DNA of 64,000 nt from an uncultured Isosphaeraceae bacterium (GTDB lineage: Bacteria; Planctomycetota; Planctomycetia; Isosphaerales; Isosphaeraceae). Under the pieces are notes generated by a model. That model saw only the letters and a program-made list of their open reading frames with translations, did no database searches and had not been told where the DNA came from. The translations under genes and the position numbers were made by a program. Shown here in pieces: positions 37,619 through 46,260 of this stretch (the stretch's first letter is position 1; each line of letters begins with the position of its first letter). The DNA is taken from contig CAMFLR010000010.1 in NCBI GenBank assembly GCA_945957605.1, positions 1 through 64,000 of the forward strand, written 5' to 3'.

Positions 37619-38736
37619 ACGATTCGTCGCGCGTTGTTAGCATTCTGGGCGGCTACGGGATTTTCGGCGGACGAATCGCCGAGGCGCTCAGTCATGATGA
37701 GCGTTGTTTGGTGCGCGTGATCGGCCGGAATGCGAAGATCGGCGGCAATTTTGCGAGTCGGATTGGGGCTGAATTTCGCTCTTGCGTGCTTGATGATCGT
37801 GATTCGCTACGAAAGGCAATCGAAGGATCGTTCATCGTCATTCACGCGGCCGGGCCGTTTCAGAAGACTGATTTTCGTGTGGCTGAACTCTGTCTGGAAA
37901 TCGGGGCGCATTATCTCGATCTGGCCGACGCGCGTGATTATGTGGCGGGGATTGTTAGGCTCGACGACGAGGCGCGGCGGCGTGGGTTGATGGTGTCTTC
38001 GGGAGTGAGTTCAACACCGGCTGTTACATCGGCGATGATCGAGAGCATAAGACATGAGTTCTCGCGAATTGATGGAATTCATACGGCGCTGAGTCCTGGA
38101 AATCAGAATCCGCGTGGGGCGTCGACGATTGCCGCGGTGCTCAGTTACCTCGGGCGGAAGATTCGCGTTTGGCGTGATGGGCAGTGGGTCGAGCGGCCGG
38201 GGTGGGGTGATGTGAAACGACTGGAGTTTCCGCCGCCGGTGGGGCGTCGTCGCGTGCATAATTGCGACGTGCCAGAACTTGAGTTGTTCCCGTCGCTGTT
38301 CGATGCGCGCACAGTGCGATTCTCGGCCGGATTGGAGCTGAATCTGCTGAACTACCTGCTCTCGATCTGTGCGTTGCCTTGCCGGTGGTTTGGACTCGAT
38401 CTCTCGCGACGCGCGGGATTCTTTCTCAAGGCATCGCTGATGCTTTTTCCGTTTGGGACGACCAACGGATCGTTAGCGATCTGGGTGACGGGCCGCGACC
38501 ATACAGACCGGCCAATTGAGCGGCGGATTGCGATCGTTACCGACTATGACGGACCCGCCACGCCGAGTTCGGCCGCGATTGTGCTGTCGCAGAAGATCTT
38601 GGAATCGGGCCCGCCGCGTACGGGAGCGTTTCCTTGCGTTGGAGTGCTGACGCTTGATGAGATCTTGGTGCACTTGCGGCCGTTAGGAGTTTGGTGTGTG
38701 CGCGGGGATGAAGCTGGATGGCAAATTCGGGGTTAA
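37615..38736 (+). CDS. Saccharopine dehydrogenase-like NAD(P)-binding protein
   Basis: A 373-residue protein, MNDSSRVVSILGGYGIFGGRIAEAL, with a Rossmann dinucleotide motif GGYGIFGG near the N-terminus, then FIVIHAAGPFQKTDFRVAE and YLDLADARDYVAGI as in the Sacchrp_dh_NADP family. The C-terminal part holds hydrophobic stretches (LNLLNYLLSICALPCRWFGL, GFFLKASLMLFPFG), resembling the membrane-associated oxidoreductase group. It overlaps the DUF4166 gene. In other bacteria the two domains can be fused, supporting joint function. Substrate unknown. Confidence 0.75.
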   Translation: MNDSSRVVSILGGYGIFGGRIAEALSHDERCLVRVIGRNAKIGGNFASRIGAEFRSCVLDDRDSLRKAIEGSFIVIHAAGPFQKTDFRVAELCLEIGAHYLDLADARDYVAGIVRLDDEARRRGLMVSSGVSSTPAVTSAMIESIRHEFSRIDGIHTALSPGNQNPRGASTIAAVLSYLGRKIRVWRDGQWVERPGWGDVKRLEFPPPVGRRRVHNCDVPELELFPSLFDARTVRFSAGLELNLLNYLLSICALPCRWFGLDLSRRAGFFLKASLMLFPFGTTNGSLAIWVTGRDHTDRPIERRIAIVTDYDGPATPSSAAIVLSQKILESGPPRTGAFPCVGVLTLDEILVHLRPLGVWCVRGDEAGWQIRG

Positions 38737-38764
38737 TGCACTGTCACAGAGAGGATTTGGATTT

Positions 38765-38839
38765 GGGTGCCACTGGCTATGCCAGTGCTTTCCTTCTTTA
38801 TATGTGCAATACAGAACACTGGCATAGCCAGTGGCACCC
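38765..38839. repeat. Intergenic inverted repeat, family R1
   Basis: A nearly perfect copy: left arm GGGTGCCACTGGC, TAT, GCCAGTG; right arm CACTGGC, ATA, GCCAGTGGCACCC. The spacer is about 30 bases. Confidence 0.88.
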
Positions 38840-38891
38840 GGCGCGGTAGAGACCAACACATCGCAAATTCTTGTCCAGGAGCCTCGATTCG

Positions 38892-39470
38892 ATGGACTAT
38901 TTTGAGCGAATTCTAGAGATCGTTGCTTCTTACGAATCCTTGGGCGTGCGCTCGCTTGCCGATGGTACAAAGCTCACCGGACATGTACCGCATGTTGCAC
39001 CCCAGGCCTGGTTCCAGCAGGTCTACCCTGCGCTGGATCAATTTGAGATTGAGCGTCTTGAAGAGAGCGTTGGCATCAAGTTTCCACAGGTTTTCGTTGA
39101 TTTCTTGAAGCGAGCCAATGGGCTCTATTTGTTTTCCGGCCACCTCTATATCTGCGGCGTAAGGAAGAATTTCTCACGCTCAATTGAAGCGGCGTGGCAA
39201 CCTTTCAGCATTTTTACTCCCAATATCGACGAACGACCCCGAGGTGCGAAGCCGGCATTTCTCTTTGTTGGCGGGTATGAATCAGACGGGTCTCAACTTT
39301 ATATCGACACGTCGGATTTAAGTGTCTGCCGCTGTAGCGCACGTTCCGCGAAACCGCTGCACAAATGGGCAAGCTTTGAAATGATGCTCGAGAGTGAAGT
39401 CCGAAGACTTGCCACTCATTTCGACTCTCAGGGGCGACTTCTCGATCCCAAGCGTCCGACAACACCCTAG
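38892..39470 (+). CDS. SMI1/KNR4 (SUKH)-family protein
   Basis: A 192-residue protein starting MDYFERILEIVASYESLG. The central region FEIERLEESVGIKFPQVFVD, FLKRANGLYLFSGHLYI fits the SUKH pattern (E-x-x-hG-hxFPxxhxxFhxxxNG). SUKH proteins often act as immunity proteins in polymorphic toxin loci, but no toxin gene is near, so it may be an orphan or serve a regulatory role. No signal peptide. Standalone transcription is likely. Confidence 0.65.
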   Translation: MDYFERILEIVASYESLGVRSLADGTKLTGHVPHVAPQAWFQQVYPALDQFEIERLEESVGIKFPQVFVDFLKRANGLYLFSGHLYICGVRKNFSRSIEAAWQPFSIFTPNIDERPRGAKPAFLFVGGYESDGSQLYIDTSDLSVCRCSARSAKPLHKWASFEMMLESEVRRLATHFDSQGRLLDPKRPTTP

Positions 39471-39486
39471 CGTGGATGGAACAGAA

Positions 39487-39511
39487 CTGGGGCATTCTGT
39501 CCCAGGCACCC
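39487..39511. repeat. Intergenic repeat, family R4 (single arm)
   Basis: CTGGGGCATTCTGTCCCAGG followed by CACCC forms one hairpin (CTGGG/CCCAG). The same arm (with GCCCC) is at about 46208-46231. Confidence 0.6.
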
Positions 39512-39546
39512 AACGGAATTGCCAGTCGCTACCCAGTCACAAACGG

Positions 39547-42500
39547 TTAGTGTGCCACGGTCATTGGCGACATTGCGCGGTCGATTGCGTCGCAGAGGCG
39601 GCGATAGTCGATTGGCTTTGTCAGGTGCAAGGCGAAGCCTGCGTCGAGACTTTGGCCGACATCGTCGTCGGAGCCGAAGCCGCTCATCGCGATGGCGGCG
39701 ATTGGTTCGTCGCGCGTGCTGCGGATCTGGCGGATCAACTCCAGGCCGGTGCCGTCGGGGAGTTGGATGTCGCTCAGCAGCAGGTCGAACGATTCGCCCT
39801 CGGCAGCGCTCAGGGCGGCGGCGACTGTGCCCACCGAGTGCACGCGATGTCCCGCGTGTTGCAGCAAGAGCGTTAGAATTTGACGCGTGTCGCGATTGTC
39901 TTCGACGAACAGAATCGAAAGCTGCCGAGGCGGCGCGAGCGGGCTGAGTTCGCCCGAGCTCGAGGGGGAGTCGGTGGGCGAAATGATCGGTGGCGCGGCG
40001 GTGGCGATTTGAATGGTGAATGTCGCGCCCATGTCGCGGCCAGGGCTGGTCGCCTTGAGTGTGCCGCCGTGCGTTTCGACCACCGATCGGCTGATGGAAA
40101 GTCCCAGGCCAAGGCCGGGGGCGTGCGTGCGCTGGCTGGCTTCGCCACGCTCGAATTCGCGGAAAATTCGCTCGTGATCGTTAATGTTCAGCCCCACCCC
40201 GGTGTCGGTCACGCTGATGCGCAGCATGGTGCCGCTGGGCGTTTCGGCGTTCTCGGTTCGCACGACGATGCGCCCGCCGGCGGGGGTGAATTTCACCGAG
40301 TTCTTGATCAGGTTCCAGAGGACTTGCTGGAATCGCGCGGGGTCGACTTCGATGTGGTGCGAATCGGCCGTCAGGTCGAGGTCGGCGGTGAGTTCGGCAA
40401 GCAGCATGTCTTCATGACAAATCTTGATCACGTCATGAATCAATTTGTGCGAATCGACGACGGCGAGGTCGAGCCGTAGCAGGCCGCGATTGATGCGTGA
40501 GATGTCGAGCAGGTCGTCGATGAGCCGCGCTTCGAGCTCGACGTTGCGGGTGATCATGTCGCAAAGAGCGCGGACTTCGACAGCGTTGGGAGGGTTTGTC
40601 CGCGCGAGCGAAACGGCGGCCAGCACGGGCGTGAGCGGTGTGCGAAGTTCGTGGCTCAGCACGGCGAGGAAGCGGTCTTTCGCCTGATTTGCGGCCACGG
40701 CGGTTTCTTTTGTTGCCTGCAAATCGGCTTCGGCTTCCGAACGCCGGCGCTCGGCGCGCAGGGCACTCACAAGGCTGGCGCAGGTGGTAACAAGCGGTTC
40801 GAGCAGGTGGACGTCGGCGATCGAATAGCCGCCCGGGCGGTTGGCGATGCCGATCACGCCGAGCAGCGTGCCGCCTCGACTGAAGGGCAGGCCCAGGAAG
40901 GTGCTCAGGGACGAATCGCTCGCGGAGGGTTCGGCGATGACCGGGCGTCTTGTGGAGACAACCTGGGCGACGAATGCGTCGAGGTCGCAGGCGGATTGGC
41001 TCGCATTATCATGACCGAATCCGTCGCGGCGTGAACGAATTTCGGTGTGGGGCGAGCCGTCGGCATCGTAGAGCACTTCGCTGATGAATCCGCCTTCGCT
41101 GCGAGTGAGACGAAGCACTGCGTCGAGAAGTGATTCAAACGCTTTGTCGGGATTGGGGTTGTCGATGAAGCCGAGCTGGGCGCGATGGATCGACTCGATG
41201 AGCGTGCTGGCGGCGCGGGCTCGCTCTTCGGCGGCGCGGAGGTGAGAGCGGTCGAGCACGAAGCAAATGTGCGTCTGGCCGCGGTCGTTTACGGGATCGA
41301 AGTCGGTCGCACCAATCAAAATCGGTACGCGCGACCCATTTTTATGGATGTATTCTTTTTCATACGGTATGCAGTTGCCGATGTCGTAAAGCTCGCGAAC
41401 GGCCTCATCGTCGAGCGGACTGAATTCGGGCGGAGTGAGGGCCTGCCAGTTCAGGCGGCCTGATTTCACGTCGCCTCGTGTGTAGCCAAGCATCGACAAG
41501 AACGCGTCGTTGGCGTCGAAAATCGCACCCTTGGCTGACGTGAGCGTGATGCCGACGAGGTTCGACTCGAAGAGCTTGCGATAGCGGGCTTCGCTCTCGC
41601 GAATTTTTGCTTCGGATCGCACACGTTCGGTGACATCCACGACCGACGAAATTACCGATTCGATCTCGCCGTTCGCCTGGTGCAGCACGGAGCAATCCCA
41701 CTCGCAGAGGCGTTCCGTGCCGTCGCGCCGGGTTACGGGAATGATCGTGCGGGCGCGAATGTGTTCGCGGATGAGCTCGGCGTGGCCTTGCGACGCCGAG
41801 TCTTTTGCTTGATCGGGAATCAAATCGATGAGATGGCGGCCCTTCAGCTCTTCGCACGTCCAGCCGAACAGTTTTTCCGCCCGCTCGTTGCAATCGGTAA
41901 TATGACCGCTCGGCGTACTCAGCACGTACGCAATGGGTCCCGATGTGTAAACGTGAGCGTATTTTTCATCAATGGCGCGAAGGCGCTCTTCCATCTTTCC
42001 GCGTTTAAGGGCATCGCGCGAGGCGCGGCCGGCGGCGAAGATGAGAGTTAGCGCTGTGGCGAGCACGAGGCCAATCAGGCTGAACCATTGAACCTGGATG
42101 CTTTTCGAGCGTCGAAACGTCTCTGCGCGGTTGAATTCGCGGGCGATTTGGAACTGCGACTGCAGGCCGTCGATCGCCTCGAGCATGATCAGCTTACGCG
42201 CGGCGGGCGATGCGTTGGGCTGGGCAGCCAGCTTCTCGGGGATGGCACGCAAGGTCTCGAATGCGGCTGCGACGCCAGGAGTTCGCGCGGCGGCAGCGGC
42301 CTGAGAGGCGGGGCCAGTCGGCCGAAACACGTCGTCAACCTCGGCCACGCGTGATGCCCAGGTGGCCGCATTCGGCAAGGTGTCGCCAGCGACTTCGGCT
42401 GATGTCAGGAGGCGGTGGCTGGTGTCGTGTGCGCGTTCGAGTCTACCGATTCGGTAGTTGCCGTCGTAAAGTCCCTGGCGGTTCCAGGTGATCTGCAGAA

Positions 42501-42588
42501 CGATGCAAACGCTCCAGATCAAAAAGCCGAACGCGGCCGCTCCAAGCGCCCATACGCCCAGCGGGATTTGTGATTTGGACCTTCGCAT
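39547..42588 (-). CDS. Hybrid histidine kinase with PAS-PAS-GAF-HisKA-HATPase-REC
   Basis: A 1013-residue membrane protein. The N-terminus has two helices (~10-32 and ~170-190) bracketing a ~135-residue extracytoplasmic sensor of CHASE3-like helical make-up. Then come two PAS/PAC domains (~205-455), a GAF domain (~470-620), HisKA with His646 in LAVLSHELRTPLTP, a HATPase (N box NLIKNSVKFTP, G boxes GVGLN and GLGLGLSISRSVV) and a C-terminal receiver with Asp940 in LLLSDIQLPDGTGLE. It should sense an unknown signal and autophosphorylate, then pass the phosphate to its own receiver. It has no output domain. Confidence 0.9.
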   Translation of the reverse strand: MRRSKSQIPLGVWALGAAAFGFLIWSVCIVLQITWNRQGLYDGNYRIGRLERAHDTSHRLLTSAEVAGDTLPNAATWASRVAEVDDVFRPTGPASQAAAAARTPGVAAAFETLRAIPEKLAAQPNASPAARKLIMLEAIDGLQSQFQIAREFNRAETFRRSKSIQVQWFSLIGLVLATALTLIFAAGRASRDALKRGKMEERLRAIDEKYAHVYTSGPIAYVLSTPSGHITDCNERAEKLFGWTCEELKGRHLIDLIPDQAKDSASQGHAELIREHIRARTIIPVTRRDGTERLCEWDCSVLHQANGEIESVISSVVDVTERVRSEAKIRESEARYRKLFESNLVGITLTSAKGAIFDANDAFLSMLGYTRGDVKSGRLNWQALTPPEFSPLDDEAVRELYDIGNCIPYEKEYIHKNGSRVPILIGATDFDPVNDRGQTHICFVLDRSHLRAAEERARAASTLIESIHRAQLGFIDNPNPDKAFESLLDAVLRLTRSEGGFISEVLYDADGSPHTEIRSRRDGFGHDNASQSACDLDAFVAQVVSTRRPVIAEPSASDSSLSTFLGLPFSRGGTLLGVIGIANRPGGYSIADVHLLEPLVTTCASLVSALRAERRRSEAEADLQATKETAVAANQAKDRFLAVLSHELRTPLTPVLAAVSLARTNPPNAVEVRALCDMITRNVELEARLIDDLLDISRINRGLLRLDLAVVDSHKLIHDVIKICHEDMLLAELTADLDLTADSHHIEVDPARFQQVLWNLIKNSVKFTPAGGRIVVRTENAETPSGTMLRISVTDTGVGLNINDHERIFREFERGEASQRTHAPGLGLGLSISRSVVETHGGTLKATSPGRDMGATFTIQIATAAPPIISPTDSPSSSGELSPLAPPRQLSILFVEDNRDTRQILTLLLQHAGHRVHSVGTVAAALSAAEGESFDLLLSDIQLPDGTGLELIRQIRSTRDEPIAAIAMSGFGSDDDVGQSLDAGFALHLTKPIDYRRLCDAIDRAMSPMTVAH

Positions 42589-43563
42589 GACTTAAACCGA
42601 CCCGGGTTACCGCCCCGCGACCACACGTCGCGATGCGTTTTTGCTACACAGAGACCGGACGTCGGCGTGACGTCGCTGGTGCGGCCAGTCGTGGCCGCGA
42701 AACATTTAACGGATCACCCTCGGCGCGGAGAGCGACGCAGGGCGTATGGAGAGAAGCGACGTTTTACCGGACGCGCGCTCGTAAAAAAAAACGCGTCGCT
42801 CTCAATCAAACCACGAGAACCGCGTTACGGTTCGCAATGCAGCGAAAAAGATGCCAAATTCCGTCAAGCGGAGTGTGCTTGCCCACGCTCCGACGCGGCA
42901 ATATGGCGTGACCTCGATTAAGCACATCGGGGCAAACCTGGCACGTCACAAATCATCCGGCAACCGCGCCGGCCGGCGACGAGCCCGTTGCAGAAACTCA
43001 GGCGAGAATCCGTCAACCTACGATCGTCACTGTTTATGATTATCTTATTTTACGACACAAAAGTCTACACTTCACTACCCGTAATTCATCCAAGACATAA
43101 TTCACCCAAAAAGCAACGCAATGATTCAAACAACTGCCATATGCTGAATCGTAGTCACAATTGCGAGCGCGGACCGGAAATTGTCGAGTACAACTTGAAG
43201 GTTTTCAAATTTTCCCAGTTTCCCAGGTCGATTGTAACAATGACTCCTGAGGTTCCAATTATTCCAACAATAAGAGGCGATGAGAGCGAAAATGGACGGC
43301 GGATTTTTAGTTGATACTCCGTTGTGACTTAGGTCAAGAAACGCCTGACTGACCGGTCGATTTCGCGTCGTTTGCGAGGAACGGCACGGGTTGTGCAAAT
43401 AAAGTGGCTCGTTTGCCGATTCTCTCGCCTTGTTCGTCTGGCCAGCCGGCTGGATGTTCACTGCCGACACGAAATCCCAGACTCTCCTGCGGCTCGGTTC
43501 TGCTGAGCCGTGACGCGACACCAAGACGGGGTCGCGGAACAATCCCTCGACATGGAGGTTCGG
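42589..43563. other. Long gene-free region with AT-rich core
   Basis: Nearly 1 kb without a supportable gene. Short frames here have Arg/Ser-rich, noise-like translations. Bases ~43020-43320 are markedly AT-rich against the surrounding DNA and hold several T- and A-rich runs. The 3' part carries the promoter and the ribosome binding site GGAGG (43555-43559) for the next gene. Confidence 0.5.
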
Positions 43564-44760
43564 ATGACCGCCGTTAAGACCCTCGCCATTGGCGCGCTGG
43601 TGATTGGAGCGGCGGTTACAAGTTGCAAGGCCGGACCTTATTCGAGTTCGTTCACCTGGACGGCGTGGAACGCCCACACGGGTGCAGTGCAGGGGTCGGG
43701 TGTATCCGATCCGTTCAACCTGGCGGTCGCCTCGAGCGCTGGGTCGGTCATCAACCCGGGCGCTGCGATCCCGCCGGCGACGCCCCCCGCGGCGGTTTCG
43801 GTTCCTGTGACTGTCACGCCAGCGGTTGTTGCAGCTCCCGCCCCGATCACTCCTCCCGCTCCCATCACTCCGCCCGTCACCGCGAGCAGCCTGTCGAACG
43901 ACGTCGGCCTGAATGCGAACGCGGCCGACAGCGGCCCGATCTTCGCGGGTGCGACATCAGCTCCGGTGCCGACGAACACCTATACGGTCTCGAATGCGGC
44001 GGCTTACACGTCGCCTGGTGTCTACAACTCGAGTGCAGCCGTCCCGCCGCCGCCGGCTCATCCCACCTCGTACGACGCGTACATCAACATGACCGACCGC
44101 GGCTTCCTTGATTCGTCGAACCTGACGACCTCCGCGCCGCAAGCCTGGTACACCAGCAACCAGATCACCGGCCTATTCGGTGGCCACGCCCCGACCGCTC
44201 AGCAGCAGGCCGACTTCGCGAAGCTGGTGACCGACCGCGTCGAGACGACCTTCCAGCTCTCCGGCATTCATCTCAACCTCACGACCGACCCGAACGCCCC
44301 GGCCGCCCACATGCTAAGCGTCGTCGGCAACACGACCAGCACCTGGGGCCCTGTGCTCGGCCTGACGAACATCGGTGGCAACGGATTCGACTTCATCGAC
44401 CAGGCTGCGAAGGTCTCGAACTCGGTCGACCAGCTCGCCTGGGTTGTGGCTCACAACGTGTCGCACGAACTAATGCTGGCCTTCGGCGTGCCCGAGAACT
44501 ACGACAAAACGGGCAACTACATCGACGCCGAAGCCGCGAACATGACCATGATGCTTGACCCGAACGCGACGTTCAGCAAGGGAGCCGCCGCGGCCCTGCT
44601 CGCAAGCGACCTGCAGAGCACGTCGAGCAGCATGAGCGGTGCCTACGCCCAGGAAATCGATCCCAAAGCCGTGCCCGAGCCGACGACCATCGCCCTGTGG
44701 TCGGCCGCGGGCATCGTTGGTTTTGTGCTCCACCGCCGCCGGAAGCTGGCGACGGCGTGA
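43564..44760 (+). CDS. PEP-CTERM secreted protein with eroded metzincin-like motif
   Basis: A 398-residue protein; GGAGG just before ATG 43564 selects this start. It has a signal peptide (MTAVKTLAIGALVIGAAVT), a Pro/Val/Ala-rich linker (~60-110), and a C-terminal PEP-CTERM anchor VPEPTTIALWSAAGIVGF followed by a basic tail HRRRK, the target of an exosortase/EPS-type system. In the body, SHELMLAFGVPE (His301 to Glu311) fits the spacing HExxHxxGxxH but has Leu and Glu for the second and third His, so zinc binding is doubtful. Located at the cell surface; not a certain protease. Confidence 0.7.
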   Translation: MTAVKTLAIGALVIGAAVTSCKAGPYSSSFTWTAWNAHTGAVQGSGVSDPFNLAVASSAGSVINPGAAIPPATPPAAVSVPVTVTPAVVAAPAPITPPAPITPPVTASSLSNDVGLNANAADSGPIFAGATSAPVPTNTYTVSNAAAYTSPGVYNSSAAVPPPPAHPTSYDAYINMTDRGFLDSSNLTTSAPQAWYTSNQITGLFGGHAPTAQQQADFAKLVTDRVETTFQLSGIHLNLTTDPNAPAAHMLSVVGNTTSTWGPVLGLTNIGGNGFDFIDQAAKVSNSVDQLAWVVAHNVSHELMLAFGVPENYDKTGNYIDAEAANMTMMLDPNATFSKGAAAALLASDLQSTSSSMSGAYAQEIDPKAVPEPTTIALWSAAGIVGFVLHRRRKLATA

Positions 44761-44791
44761 GCTGATTGCAGATCGATTTGGGTTGATTCAA

Positions 44792-44835
44792 AGAGCCTCG
44801 GCACTCTCGAAAGGAGTGGCCAGAGGCTCTTTTTG
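44792..44835 (+). terminator. Rho-independent terminator after the PEP-CTERM gene
   Basis: AGAGCCTC (44792-44799) pairs with GAGGCTCT (44823-44830); the loop itself folds (CACTCTCGAAAGGAGTG). Five T residues follow. Confidence 0.85.
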
Positions 44836-45003
44836 CGTTCGAAGGTGGGGCATTTCAGAATATAAAACTGCCTATCACTCCTCCGTTGACAAGGTCATCG
44901 AGCACGCGCAACATCAAACTAATTAGAGATGAATCAAATTAAGTTTTTCTTTTGCTTCTGCGAATGCACTGAGGAAACCTTACACAATCGCGAAGGCCGA
45001 AGC

Positions 45004-45479
45004 ATGAGACATTCAATAGTAATTGCGTGTACTTCGTTCATGTTTGGAATATTGTGGTGTCTAACAGGCGACCATGTTGCCTTGTCACAAACCGTCAAGC
45101 CGAAGTCCACACTTGAAATTGTTACGCCGACCGGAAAATGATCCATCGGTTCAGATCTCGTGATCGAATTGACGTTGTTTGCAGGTTGCGTCTTGCCCCA
45201 GGCGAGCGAGCAAGCAGGTTTGATCCGGGACTCAGGCTGATTCAAAAACAATCGATCTTAAAGGAAATTCGCATGAAGAAAGCGGAAGGAAAGGCTACCG
45301 AGCGGCCTACTAGTGGCGAGTCGGAGTATCAGGCAGCGATCGCTTGCCCTGAAAAGCCGGGGCGGTATCAGCTTCGGGCCTGGTTCAGCTTGGTCGACGG
45401 ATCCAAGACAAGTAAGGACGGAGAAGAGGCAGCCTACATCAAAATCATGTCTCAAGAAGTTGAAATTGAGATCGTGTAA
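45004..45479 (+). pseudogene. Decayed secreted protein gene (Ig-like domain)
   Basis: The frame opens with a signal peptide, MRHSIVIACTSFMFGILWCL, runs through STLEIVTPTGK and stops at TGA (45139). The same frame continues with plausible sequence (SIGSDLVIELTLFAG) to a second stop at 45238, while the next frame (from 45138) carries the expected end of such a protein, ECP-like: AIACPEKPGRYQLRAWFSLVDG and EVEIEIV. A single ancestral gene of ~155 codons therefore seems to be split by one nonsense codon and one frameshift. Alternatively two small coupled genes (ATGA overlap) exist. Confidence 0.55.
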
Positions 45480-45508
45480 CCTGGAGATGCGCCGAATTGG
45501 CGCGCGAC

Positions 45509-46075
45509 ATGAAGTGGCGTCGAGAGTCTGTAGCGGAGGGGCCCGTGGGGTTTCGCGTACAACTGATCGCAGTGATCGGTGAGGATCCTAGCGCAGTCCA
45601 AAGCAGCTATGGCGTCGTCCCAACCGGTCGGCACCAGGAGTTGCCGGAGTCCCCGGTTGTGGGGGTAGTGTTGCCCAACGGTGCCTATCTCTTGTTCATT
45701 AACGATGAGATAGCACCGAACGACGAAGTCTTTGCGCGACTGTCGGAGCGTGCTTCCCTCGTGGCGTTCTATGCCAATGAAACCAACATGGAAAGCTACG
45801 TCTGCGCTTGGGCCGAAGGGAAGCGGCGATGGGCCGTCCATCACGACTCCCATCAAGGTCTCAAGCACCTTGAAACGACCGGCGCACTGCCGGAGGAATT
45901 TCCCGCAATCCGGGATCGGCTACTCGCGCAGCAAGGAGACACTGAGGACACGGATTTCGTTTTCGACATCCCTCTCGAGCTGTTCGTAGCTGCCGGCGGC
46001 ATCCGGTATTATCAAGACCTTCCAAACGCGGGACCCAAGCCGTGGGAGGTCTTGAGCAGGCTGCCCGCAAAGTGA
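45509..46075 (+). CDS. Hypothetical soluble protein, possible immunity-type
   Basis: A 188-residue protein; ATG 45509 (MKWRRESVAEGPVGFRVQLI) is preferred over TTG 45497. No named family is recognised. It has alternating strand segments (VVGVVLPNGAYLLFIN, SLVAFYANETNMESYVCAW) and a helical end (LFVAAGGIRYYQDLPNAG), a style shared with immunity proteins of polymorphic toxin loci and with stand-alone hypotheticals in planctomycetes. No signal peptide. It follows a decayed gene and precedes a repeat and glgC, so context gives no function. Confidence 0.5.
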   Translation: MKWRRESVAEGPVGFRVQLIAVIGEDPSAVQSSYGVVPTGRHQELPESPVVGVVLPNGAYLLFINDEIAPNDEVFARLSERASLVAFYANETNMESYVCAWAEGKRRWAVHHDSHQGLKHLETTGALPEEFPAIRDRLLAQQGDTEDTDFVFDIPLELFVAAGGIRYYQDLPNAGPKPWEVLSRLPAK

Positions 46076-46150
46076 GGCTCGTGTGGCCTGATCCCTGCTG
46101 TGACCGCCGGGTGCCCCATGTGACGGGAGGCGATCTGTCCCTTAAGGGGA

Positions 46151-46231
46151 TGCCTGGGGCAGGTTGCCCCAGTTTGGAATGAGTGCCAAGTTCGTTCAGC
46201 GTCGCATCTGGGGCATTCTGCCCCAGGCACC
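46151..46231. repeat. Intergenic inverted repeat, family R4
   Basis: GCCTGGGGCAGGTTGCCCC then CTGGGGCATTCTGCCCC and AGGCACCC form two hairpins (GGGGCA/TGCCCC type) in opposite arms, about 35 bases apart. The right arm also occurs alone at 39487. Confidence 0.65.
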
Positions 46232-46260
46232 CTTAGTAGGAGACTCGAACCTACAAGGAG

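Noticed and set aside
42667..42921. Short Arg-rich plus-strand frames between the second kinase and the PEP-CTERM gene
   Set aside because: No ribosome site, noise-like composition and no motif.
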